DNA of 64,000 bases from Patellaria atrata CBS 101060. Its lineage: Eukaryota > Ascomycota > Dothideomycetes > Patellariales > Patellariaceae. Made by a program: the position numbers and the translations under genes. The stretch lies in the NCBI GenBank assembly GCA_010093705.1, contig MU006114.1, forward strand, positions 62,001 to 126,000, written 5' to 3'. Under the pieces are notes generated by a model. It was not told where the DNA came from, did no database searches, and saw only the letters and a program-made list of their open reading frames with translations. Position 1 is the stretch's first letter. Each line of letters opens with the position of its first letter. This document shows, piece after piece, positions 25,576 to 36,552 of this stretch.

Positions 25576-25740
25576 CTGCCCTCCGTGCACGCTCGGGTCG
25601 CTTTTTGGGCCGGCTCGGGGCGTCTCCGGTCTACTATTCGTTAAGGTATTGAGGAGGTTTTGAAAAATGGATCACGGGAATGTTTGGTTCCATTTTATAC
25701 GTATGAAGTTAGGTTCTCACGTACGGTCACAAAACCCGCG
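25576..25740 (-). repeat. Right inverted arm
   Basis: Begins CTGCCCTCCGTGCACG and ends GGTCACAAAACCCGCG, the reverse complement of the left arm. The segment CGTATGAAGTTAGG followed by TTCTCACGTACGGTC within it can form a short bulged hairpin. Confidence 0.85.
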
Positions 25741-28553
25741 TCTGCGATTCAGGTGGGTGTGAATTGTGGTTGACAGTTGCGTTTACACCTCGCTCTGTTG
25801 CTAAGGGCTTGAGCTTTCTGTACTTCAGATGCGGTAGAACTGCCGGGAATACGGTTTACTGCCCTTCCGTTTCCTCGAGTTACCTTGGCGACCAGAGACG
25901 GGATTGTCCTTTTGCTACTGCAGCCCCATGTACCGGTTATGATTGTGTCAGCAGTCATGTCGTTGTCAACTGACCTGTGCTGGATGAGCCGTCTCTTGAT
26001 GCTGTGGAACGAATTTTACGGATTTTGTATGCAAGCCTCGTGAACTTTCCACTGCGTGCGGAACGCATTCTTTCCCATATCATCACAGCCTCTGCTGATG
26101 ATTGTGAATTTGTGACAATTCATCGTGTAACCCCCACGCTGATGAGCGTACGCTAAACACAGGACCCTAAGGTATACAGCTCTCAAATTGTGGTAGTTCA
26201 TTTCCTTTGCTCAGGACGTACAGTAGAAGCTAAATTCTTCTACGCTTTGCGTTAAAGGGGCGGTATTAGGTATATTGCAGTATTGATCGTCGAAATGACG
26301 TATAGCTTGTCGTTAGCTCATGTGTTTTTCACATTTAGCTTGACCCTGCGAATGTGTGTTATACTTATAGTAAGATAGTATGACATGGAGGTTTCCGGAT
26401 CCCGGAATCACCCAGTGTCTATCTTTTCTAAACGTGCGTTTCTGTGAAGGAAGTGGTTAGAATTGGAGTTTAGTGTATCTGTACTAAGAGTATAATAATG
26501 TTACATTCACGAACAAATTAGGGCCGGGATTTCGTGCGTAGTGGACTTCGATCGCCGTCGATGGAGAGAGCTTCCGTAGAATGTATCTAGTGCTATAAGG
26601 ACAACTTCACTCATGACATGAACTTCTGACGACTCTAGAGGGACCTCATGCTTCAAAGAAATGATAGGCACTACACATGGCTGATGGAATATATACAAAT
26701 CATCGCTTTGCTTGATGAGAAATCCAGCTGTACAGTAAGATAAACCTTGATGTCGAAGCGTGAAAACCCTTCCATCAAGTGGCCCAAGCTGAGATCATGG
26801 ACAAGGTTGTGACGAGCCAAGCATGCCGTCCGAACGCAAGCGAGACTCTTTCTGAAGCAAAATTCGACGACATGTTGTCGATGTCTCTCCAATTTCATGT
26901 CATTGCAACGGAGGATAGACCTCGCAAGGCTCCGGATGGGATCAGGCGGGTATAATTGTCCTTTGCGCTAGATATCTTGACGTGGAGATGGAGCAATGGA
27001 GTGGAGTAACCGAAAAGCAACGTATTTACTATCACTCCGTTAGTTGACAGATATCCCATGTCAAGCCATTTAAATTTGTCGGAATGGATCGTGGGATATA
27101 TCTTGTCACTTACCTACATGTTCAGGGTCTGGTCCTAGATAATCCATTTATCTCTTATGCCAAAGTTTGGCCCATTACCCGTAGAGCACTCGTTCTTGAG
27201 TAGTACCGCTGGAGCTATAGTTCAGTAGTAGCCGTCAAGTTTATGTCTCTTATAATCGAAATTCGCCCCTTATTCTCCCTAGTTTCCCTTCCCCTCTATC
27301 AACACTGTAGGGGGTAGATCGTCAACATGGGCACTTTATGACGCGGACAAATTCTCGTATGAGTTTCACGATCATTACTGGTGCCCCTTTTCCTCTTTCT
27401 CCTTTATTCTTTTTTTTTTTCTGACAGACATACCAAGTAACACCGCCATGAACTATTTTCTCCTAGGTGCAATCGTCGCTTTTCTTTTTGAATTCATTAT
27501 ACCTTTAACGTAAAATGTATTTCGTCAGTTTCCTTTTTGATGCGCAGGGATTATATGCCGTTACTCTAGAATCCAGAAGTTTCGAGTCGCAGATGGTCGA
27601 AAGATGTAGTAGTAGCATGGGGAAAGATTGAAGTCGAGTTCGAGTAGAGATGAATGAATCCATTCAGAGGACTTGGACTATTACAAGGGACCCTTGACAG
27701 AGAAATAGTCAGTGATCATTAAATGACATAGACTAAGGAGTTGTTGTATAAAATTACTTTTACAAGTTGTTTGAGCGGTTTGTAGCATAAGACTCCATGA
27801 TAGAAGGCCATCTACATATAGGGATTCTGTTTTTCTTGATGTTGACCGAAGAGTACCAGTGTTCTAATTTTTCTGTCGTGTTTGTATGGCTACATTGTGA
27901 AGGGTATGGTTCGACGGTAGGAAGTGATGCTTCACCATGAGATCTGTGTCTATGTTAGTAAGTTTCCAAAGCTAGATCTATCAATCAGTGACCTTGTATC
28001 GTGATAGATACTCACCAGAGAAGGTTGTGAGGTTATGTACTGTACAACGATAAAGTAACGTGCGCTGAAGTAACATACCATAAGGGGTAGTGTGCGGACT
28101 GTGAACATGGTCTCCACAAGTGTTCGGCAACAACTCGTAAGTAGATTTGTGTGTTTGCAGGGGAAACTCACTTGAGATCAGGTTATTCTATTGTTACAAC
28201 GGGAGTCTATACTTATCGAGACAGAACAGGATAAGTCTAGAAACGCGCCTGGCTTCTCACTTAACGTGGTCAACCACTGGGGTAGGTTTTACAAAGTGAT
28301 AGGATACGTATAACAAAGGCACTTCAAGTTGACGATACAACTTGCTGACTCCTTGACTTCGGGTAATGCTCACAATGAGACAAGACGTACTGTATGGAAA
28401 CAGCGTAACAAGTGAAGTCAAGTTCAAAACCGTAACATCCAAATCTATGGGTAAGATTGATGGTAAGAATAACTACGAAGAATCTAAATACATGAGGGGA
28501 AGACCGTCCTTAAATATTCCTATCCTTCGTAGTTCAATTTGGTGGTGTTCGCC
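25741..28553. other. Gene-poor stretch, nothing recognised
   Basis: About 2.8 kb with only short motif-free open frames on both strands. A T-tract lies at 27411-27421. A 10-bp inverted repeat, AACTACGAAG at 28471-28480 and CTTCGTAGTT at 28525-28534, could form a hairpin with a 44 nt loop immediately before the repeat cluster. Confidence 0.45.
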
Positions 28554-28676
28554 CTGCTCACTCTGCTCGCCCCTCGAGCACGTCGAGCACATCGAGCACA
28601 TCGAGCACATTGAGCACATTGATCGCTCTGCTCGCTCTGCTCGCCCCTCGAGCACGTCGAGCACATCGATCACATC
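28554..28676 (+). repeat. Nested short tandem repeat cluster (CGAGCACATC units)
   Basis: A 9-10 nt unit of the form (C/T)GAGCACAT(C/T) occurs about five times in a row at 28575-28620. A larger unit containing GCTCTGCTCGCCCCTCGAGCA then starts again at 28623, so the cluster is a repeat within a repeat. CTCGAG palindromes and CTGCTC/GAGCA pairing make it self-complementary. On the plus strand a chance frame reads EHIEHIEHI, and on the minus strand MCSMCSMCS. Confidence 0.8.
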
Positions 28677-31600
28677 ACGTGATCTCCTACCCGTGATGGT
28701 TGTTCCGTTCCGACACTTCTGCGCTACCGCTCTATGGGTAATGCCGCTTCTTCGTCCTGTGGCCGTAACATCTATGTCCTGTGAGTAAATATCAGTTATG
28801 GGGTTGGTTAAGCAAAAAGCAAGACGCGTGTTTGAATTGTATCACCCTTCCACAAGACATCCTGGATACAAGGGTCTCGTTCAGTTGTGTCATAGAGGGC
28901 CTTTCGGCGAGGACAATAAACACTTCGAGTTGGAGTCATGGACTGAGGTTGTTGTAGATGAGATGATGGTCATCAACATCTGATTTCTTCGTTCAGCTCT
29001 AGTCTGTAGATCCGTCAGTTTCAATGTATCCTAGTGTCTAAACTTCGATTGAAATGGTCTAAATAAAACTCTAATATGTTAGTAACATACCCTATTAAGA
29101 TAGCTTTGCTTGTGATCTATCTTAGTGGTTTTTAAACCCAGAAGATATCGCATACCCAAGAAACATGATCCTGTCACAAAGAATGGTGTGTGCATTGAAC
29201 ATAGAACGGGATGTACCATTTATGACTCCATCCAACATTTTGTCCCTGAGAACTGAGTGTGATGTAAATGATAGTATAGTACAGAAACCTGGAGCTGCTT
29301 TAGTGTATCTACTCAAAGCTCTGTTCTAAGAATCTCTTTGGGGACTGAAAGGAGACTTGATGACATGTGGTACCATATTACTCCCAGTAAACAAAAGATG
29401 AGCCTCTTCAGGTCATCCGCACAAACGTAGCGGCCAAATTTAAAAATCCTCAACAGGTATCATACAAGTACCTAATTCCAAGCGTATATTCGAATAATCT
29501 TCTAGTTTCTATGCAGGTTGACGTCTATCTAGCAGAGTTTGGTAATCGGTACCGCCTCTTGCTCCTCAATTTGGTCCCTTGGTTAAGCTGTTCTTTAGTA
29601 CCCACAACCTTCACGAAGTGCACGCGACCAATTCTTCCTTTTCATGATCAGCTCTATTCTTTTAAAAAGCATATTCGAAAAGACGACTGAAATCCTAGAA
29701 ATCCTGGAGACCGTTGCACCAGTTCCAATAGTTTGAAGGACCGTTTTCACGATACTTGATCGATCCCGCGAAGCATCCTATGCCAACAACAATTCTTTAA
29801 AGGAGGAAAATATAACTCGATAGAAACTTCTCTATCACTATAGCGGAGGGGTGATTTAACTTATGAAGAGACAAAACTGCGCAACCCGCTTCACGGCCAG
29901 AAAGCAGGAGGACCAGTTCTAACAACTTACAGACAAGATAACTATCTTAACTTCCCCTAGATCTTATCGAAACCGAACATTGAGCATAGCAATGCATCAG
30001 AAATTGAGCGTTCCGAATAACATTCTCTCTGACGTAGAGTGTTAGAAGCTCTAGTGGAGTTATTGACACAACTAACCAAAAGGTAGACAGCAAATTTCGC
30101 AGCATTTGGTCGTTGAATTGTTAGATTATACCACTACGGCAAAAGGCCGACCTTAATGCCGGTTTTTGGCAGTAAAGCTTATATCTGACATGAATACTTG
30201 CAATATGAATCAACCACAAGTGAGTACATTCACTTGTCGTTATTACATCTTCACTACTTACTAATCATGGTAGTCCGTAAATTCGAACGAGACTATACGA
30301 TCCATACTTCAACACTGGGTTTCATATCTGCAAGATGGAATAGAGAAAGAACCACTTCGAGCAACGGGGCTTTAGGAACGCATTTTAGTTGGGAGAATAC
30401 TAACATAAGGAGATGATAGTGACCGTCTTATAGATCTGTAGTGAAGCTCATTTCAATCTACATATGAACTAAAAGTATGATCAAGAGCCTTGATGTTTAA
30501 TTACTATACTACTAAAGTTGTGACTACTTAAACTTATAGAGTTCCCTGTCTCCTTACTCAAAATCTTGAGGTGATCACTATGGTTGAGTATGAAAATTTG
30601 GTGCCCTTTTGCAATGTTTATTCGTCGTATGGATTAATGATGGTTGGATTTATCATCAGTGACACCTACTGGACTTCTATTGTAGTACCTTGTCTGCAGA
30701 GACTTCTGGGGACAAAGTGGACTTCTATCGAGCTGCCAAACCGTCAGATAGGGGCTATGACTGAAACTTCCCTGTCTTTACAGAGCTTAATGAGTTGTAT
30801 GACTTCATTGTGCCATACACCGATACTCTCTACCATATAATACTTCGGAGGTTCCGTTGTCAAGAATATTCGATTCAGCGGCGAATAGAATGTGGCCTTC
30901 GAATCGGCGTGAGGGTCATGACAGTAGTTTCAGTCTTGCGGCTGCACCCGTTTGTACCGCAGTAACTAGAGAGTTCGACACTTTACTCTGTCCTTTGGTT
31001 GAACGCTCGCCAAATGGTTCAGACATCAACTAACCGCGGCAGCCGCCCTGGAATGTCAGAATGCTGTCGAGATGGTGGTGATCCTTCTCTAGTTGCTCGA
31101 TGCTAAAGAAACGGAATCTGAGCAAGACATGTCCTACAGGGAGGAACGTACAGTATAGATCGTGCTGTACCGAAGAAGATACAACATAAGGGAATATCTC
31201 TTCACCGGTCGGAGCAAACACACACCAGAGCGAGGTTCAATACTCTTCTAGATCTCCCGCAGTATCTTCCAACGGTCTCTAGTAGTCGGGAGCCTGAACG
31301 GGGCCGTTGGGTGTACAATCTTTGGCACTTATGCTCGAGCTCCCTTTGACAAAGAACCGCCCATAATCATGAAAAGTTTCGATACTTTAACTTTACACCT
31401 TATTCCCGCCAATGACACTGCAATCTTAGGAGCGCCGTCTTAAACCCTGAGTGCGGAAAATAGCAGTATAGAAAATAGATCATCATAACCGCCCCCTTTC
31501 CAAACACGGCTCGGTATTGAAAACAGCAACCCGTCTACTTTCCTTTACAATTTCACTAGACGATCTAATTTCACACTAACAAGGGGGTCGGAAACGCATA

Positions 31601-31935
31601 CTTGGGAAAGATGGGGTGATGTGCTACCCGAGTATGGCTGCAGTTCACCGATTGTGATCATTCCAGGTGGCTTGGTTTGCCAACAGTCTGTATGTAGCGG
31701 GCATGGATTTAGGCAGGTGCACACAGCTTTAGACGCTGTTCCCTGCCCCGAGGCAGACACCTTGACTTTGGATTGAAACGTTTGCCTGAAGGATCTGGAG
31801 TATAATAACCCTCGCTCCCCCGAGCACTTTTTGAATAGATAAGTTTGTTTTTTGATATCACTTTTTATAATATTGTATAGTGTTCATCTATCTATATCAC
31901 TAGTGTTAACATTTCACTACCCTCCTGAGTCGAAG
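28677..31935. other. Gene-poor stretch, nothing recognised
   Basis: About 3.3 kb without any family-like frame, transposase, reverse transcriptase or tRNA that I can see. Open frames are under 95 codons and scattered on both strands. Confidence 0.45.
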
Positions 31936-33650
31936 ATGGATATAGGATTCATACTAAACAGTGAAGATGTTGAGGCTTTTCGTACACCATCAACCACAGA
32001 GTCGGCTCATACTACTGCACCTTGTTACTCATATGAGAATACATTCTCAACGTCAAGGTTCATTCACTCCTATCAACCAATGGGAAACATCAATTCCCGA
32101 CCCTTATGACCCTACCCGAGTTCATTATCGGGATACCGATGGAGATGTTACCGTGAGGTACCAATAAAGATTCCACCGTAAGATTCGACGATGACAGTCC
32201 CCCTCCTATGGTACCTTCAGCATATCTATCTCCTCATCAGTTAGACATCATCCCTCCCCAGGCCCCAAGACATGATACCCCTTTCGACAAGGCCTACAAG
32301 GACTACAACCAGGACTACAGCCCGATACGACTCCTTCAGGGCAGTGCCCAATTTAGCATGAAAAACAGTCCATAACGCATCTTCCAGTCCACCGTCCAGA
32401 CCAGCACCGCAAAGGACACATCAATAAAGCTCTCAAAGCGCCTCAAAAGGCAACCACGGAAGCCCAGAGCAGCGAAGGCCATCGATCCTAAAGCCGAACC
32501 TGCCAAAAACAAAACGACGAAGAAACCAAAGAAGAAGAAGAAGAAGAAGAGGGCCCTCAACGATCAATGACTGGACGGCCAAGCGGACCAAAATAGTGAA
32601 AGATACAGTGGACAATGACCCGAATAAAACCTTAGCCGAACTGATGGAACTCTTCCGGGAGGAGCCGCTGCTGCAGGGCATGAGCGACAAGTCGCTGCAG
32701 GCGAAGTACGCGTCGCTCCGTCCGAGGGATCCTGTCAGACGTAAGGGTGCTGAAAATGATCAAGATAATCGCTCGATTGTTTAATGACTGTTCTAAAGAG
32801 CGTTTAAATACATGAGAACATGCAGGTTACAGCGTTTATACCTACTAGGCAACTGAGAACATGCAGGCAACAGCGTTGATACCTACTAGGCAGCTGTGTT
32901 AAAGGAATGATGCTAATAACTAGCGTTAGGCAGTAGGAGATATACTTGATTATCCTTTCCACCAAGATCTTCAGTCTAACAAGGGGACCCATACTTCAAC
33001 AGATCCGCTCGATGCGGACGACCTCGCGCTCATCGACGAGAAGGTCGCTTCCTTGGGAGCGCAAAACTTGAGAGCGATTCTGGTCCCGGTTGATAAGGGT
33101 AAGAACAAGGAGAACAAGCCATCAAAGGTCGACACAATGCAGATCGTGGAAGAGCTTAAGTGTGCCACTCAGCAGCTTGGGAGCGAGCATATCAAGATCG
33201 ATTTGGTTCGAAGGATATCAGAAAGATAGAGAGAGAGAGTTCTTGATCTCGCATAGACTAACGTTCGATTCCAAATTCAAGGAGTGGGAAGCGGCCTTAC
33301 CTACAAGGGAGGAGGCGTAGAGGAGCTTAAGAGCGATCGTAGGATCAATGTCGCAGGGGGTTGAAAGGTTCTGAAGACCTTTCTACGAGAAGGCAGTAAG
33401 GGCCGCGATGGAGGACCATAAACTTGAAGCAATAAGGCAGTCCAAAAGGGAAGCTCTAGAGAAGATGGATATTCAGACAGAGGGACCCGATGAATTTGAT
33501 GGAGAAGAAGCAGTCAAGGGCTTCGACGAAGAAGAGGCCCTGGAGGAATTTTTCACGACCATCGCGCGGGCGGACGCTAAACGGGATATTCAGCAAAAGA
33601 TTGGAAGAAAATTATGGGAGGCTTCACTACTACAAAGAGGGGTAAGGTAA
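31936..33650 (+). pseudogene. Frame-broken gene of unknown family
   Basis: Protein-like stretches follow one another on the plus strand but in different frames. They are an N-terminus beginning MDIGFILNSEDVEAFRTPST at 31936; a Pro-rich stretch (SPPPMVPSAYLSPHQLDIIP) near 32200; a Lys-rich stretch ending in a run of lysines near 32540; a helical stretch (NDPNKTLAELMELFREEPLL) at about 32617; LDADDLALIDEKVASLGAQN near 33010; and an acidic Glu/Asp-rich C-terminus near 33408-33640. Short introns could explain some changes of frame, for example a GTAAGG donor near 32741 reaching an acceptor near 32970, but not all. The basic tract suggests a nuclear protein. Family not recognised; it could instead be a badly mis-read multi-intron gene. 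Confidence 0.4.
32813..32894 (+). repeat. 41-bp tandem duplication
   Basis: Copies 32813-32853 and 32854-32894 both begin TGAGAACATGCAGG and contain TACCTACTAGGCA. They differ at a handful of positions. It lies in a probable intron of the broken gene around it. Confidence 0.85.
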
Positions 33651-34382
33651 GGAGGGGGACACGCATTGGTTCCCTGAGGAGTTAAGTGGTGCTGTCTTCT
33701 GAAGGGCATTGGAATGGAAATGTTCTCCTTCTGATGGTCATTTGGAAGTTTTTGGGACAAAAATGGGCTCTTTCTGATGATTTGTGTTCTTAATGATATC
33801 CACTGTGTTCGAAAGAGGTTGTATTTCTCTTCAGTAATGGCTATCACTATGGTAGATTACCTTCAGTATTGTTAGCGGGGTTCTCAAAATCATTCATTTA
33901 CAACAAGTTTGTATCTATAACGAACGCAGCGAGACCAAATCATAACGCTCACACCTCTTCTTACAATCATGAAAGACCATAATGTTTCTACCACCTCTCA
34001 AAGGTTCGCGGCCGCTCGACTCGACCCGACCCTAGAAAGAGGAGAAGTCAGGGGCTATACCCTCTATTCGATATTTTGGTAAGAAAAGAGCCCACCATGT
34101 ACTGAAATTCCAACCAAATCCCATTTTCGCCATCTTCTCAGCGAAAAAAAAAAAGCCACGAAAGCTTCGCAGCCGGTTCAATTCCTCCCAAACTCCAGAC
34201 ACCAGTTTTCACCAAGGATAGACCTTGGGTTTCCGGACTCGCTGCGTCAATTACGGCATTCGTGCAGTGGCTTCGTGACACGACGACAAAGCCCGGGCAG
34301 CGAGGGAGTCCTATGAACCAGTTGCTTCAGACAAACTAGCGCGAACCGGATCAAAAGGCTGCCGTCTGACCGGTGGGCTCTC
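33651..34382. other. Intergenic
   Basis: No gene recognised. An A-tract lies at about 34146-34155. Confidence 0.4.
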
Positions 34383-34516
34383 AGCGGGCACACCGGTGGC
34401 TGGTTGATGAGGCGGCGAAGCACTGGACGACGAGGGCCCATCGTGAGGCGCTGATTGGAGGCTTTGTGCGACTGTTTGATGTTGTTAGTTTGTTTCTTTG
34501 CCTCACTTCCTGGTTT

Positions 34517-35120
34517 TCAATCCCCGCTGAGGTAAGTCATAATATATTTATAGGACGGTAACTTACACCGGAGCTTCCCCCTTAGTGCCTGAGACAAGCG
34601 CCAATTGTTCACGTCGTCGGAAACCATGGGTAGGCCCTCGGTATATAGCCGATGGTTGACGCGGTCGCGAGCTATCTTTTTAACATCGGGACGAACTTGT
34701 CGCCATGAGGTCCAGTTTGGGTAGGAGCGAAAGAGAGCTTCTGCTTCTTCGCGAGTGATGATCTAATACATGACATTAGTCTTAGTTCTACAATTCGAGG
34801 CGGAATGTGTAGTTGTTTCTCCTTTGGTTGTCATATCGTCGATAAATAACTACATTTTTCATGACAAGGAGATAGCCGATCCGGCCCGTACAGAGCGGAG
34901 AGAAGTTATGGGAAGTCGGATCTACCCATACGCCGATCCGGCACAGTACACCAAACATACGATAATGGACCAGGAATGGGTAGTAACGAGACAAAGAGAA
35001 GAGACCAAATGGTGTATCGACCCGAAGCAGATCACTCACCAGATACAAAGACCACTGATCGTTGTCCAGGCCGGAAGCTAATTGAGCATCCGGCGCTCTA
35101 GCACCCATACTTAAAGCCAT
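34517..35120 (-). CDS. Small spliced hypothetical protein
   Basis: Read on the minus strand. Exon 1 is 35120-35040, with an ATG in a good context (GCCATGGC) and 27 codons ending DNDQWSLYL. A GTGAGT..ATTAG intron (35039-34763) follows, then exon 2 from 34762, which reads IITREEAEALFRSYPNWTSW, RQVRPDVKKIARDRVNHRLY and TEGLPMVSDDVNNWRLSQAL. Both junctions are phase 0. Exon 2 either runs on to a TGA at 34519-34517 or is spliced at a GTAAGT (34566) to a tail ending near 34383; the intron needed for that is only 40 nt. Amino-acid composition is protein-like, but I do not recognise the family. It could be a relic of a longer gene. Confidence 0.4.
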
Positions 35121-36552
35121 GGCTTCCGTTCCGCTTCGATCGCTTCGTCTATTTGATGGCGCTACTCGGGAGCCCTAACGTCTTCTCACTTCTCACAACG
35201 GAAAGCCCAGTCCACAATAAGAACAAGCCCAAAACCTTACAATTCGAACGCTTAAGAGCTGGCACGAAAACTCAAACACTCTCTCCAAGAAAGCGATCAA
35301 AAAAGAAAGAGCGAGGGGGGAAAAAAAAGAACAGAATTACGGACAGCGCTTACCTTTCTCCCGTCCACCATGCATCACCTTCCCCCCCCCCCCCCAAAGC
35401 TCAAAAGAAAACATAAAACTCACAAAGAAAAAGCCATACGCACGGACGGACGGTTGGCGTCGATCGGACTTTGTCGACCCGCATGACCCGCCGTACGCTA
35501 ACAGGCCAGCCATTCGTCCTACCTACGCCCGGATGCCTGAAGAGGATAAGGGGGAGGGGACGTGAACGGATGTTAGCCGCCCTCCCTGTAAACGTGCTTG
35601 AAATGGAAGAAAGATATTGGCATACTGCTGAACTTCATGCACGAAATCACTCTCACAGAACCCAGATTTCAGGAAATCTAAAAGACAGACGCTGGTTCCT
35701 CAAGGGTCAATGACCCTACGAGTCTTCTTTATATGGGTGAAGTCTTAGAGATGGACTGACTTTGCATGGGGGGGTTAGTATTCCACGGCTTCAATCCTGA
35801 TCATGACTTCCCCCTGTTTGTCTCGGCTCCCCCTCGCGCCCGTTCGCTAATCGAATCCCCACCCGTGCTGACTGCTACGCGCTCCGAGCGTCATTGCTTT
35901 TCACAACCTCCGCAACCCAAAGGGGTAAAGGAGGACTGGAAGAACTATATCATAAGCATGATATAGGGGAATTAGGAGTGAGAAGAACGCCACGTGCGTA
36001 CTAATAAAGTTATGGACCTTCGATGCATTGGTGGAATGCGCTAAATGGGGACGGCGTGGGTGATGCACGTGTATGATACTAGGTTGACGTTGATGACGGG
36101 AATGATGGACCTGGTAGGAGGATCGTCTGAATATATTAAAGAATGTAAGAAGAGCTCACTCCGGTAATAGAGGCTAATATCTTTTTCATGTCCGTTTCCT
36201 AACTTGCTATTCCACCAAGAGCGCCCAGAGCTTCAGTCAGACCGTGTGCTGTTCGGACTCGCAACACTCGCGGGCTTCTGAACTGTGCTTGGACCCAAAT
36301 GTGTTTGTTCAATTTATGCGTGGTAAGATATTCTCCATTAAAGAATCCATATATCCTCCGTTGAATGACATTGCAGAAGACAATAAGACTGAGAAAAGAA
36401 ATCCGTCTCAATTCTATCCCTTCGCCTGTCGGGCGCATTCCTCTGTACACTACTTCACCAAACCGCTTCCAACTTTGCTGTTTGGGACAGTTGATAACGT
36501 ACAGAGACCGAGGAATGCAAACTGTGACGGACGATAGGATATTGGAAACCAT
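35121..36552. other. Intergenic
   Basis: No gene recognised. A 14-nt C-tract sits at about 35383-35396 in a region rich in A/G runs (35290-35350). Confidence 0.4.

Larger units (their letters stand above)
24921..25740. mobile_element. Fold-back element with 165-nt inverted arms
   Basis: The segment 24921-25085 is repeated in reverse complement at 25576-25740. Both arms are 165 nt and differ at about seven positions (about 96% identical). Six of the seven are transitions, and the left copy carries the A/T state in five of those six, a pattern expected of repeat-induced point mutation. The arms enclose a 490 nt centre (25086-25575) that is somewhat GC-rich and has no recognised protein. The two sequences just outside the arms (CTGAAT on the left, ATTCAG on the right) extend the symmetry imperfectly; no clear target-site duplication is visible. 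It could be a non-autonomous DNA element of fold-back/MITE type, or an inverted duplication of foreign DNA. No transposase is present. Confidence 0.7.

Noticed and set aside
31030-31221. Minus-strand frame with a protein-like look (EEIFPYVVSSSVQHDLYCTF)
   Set aside because: Too short, no ATG or splice support, no family match.
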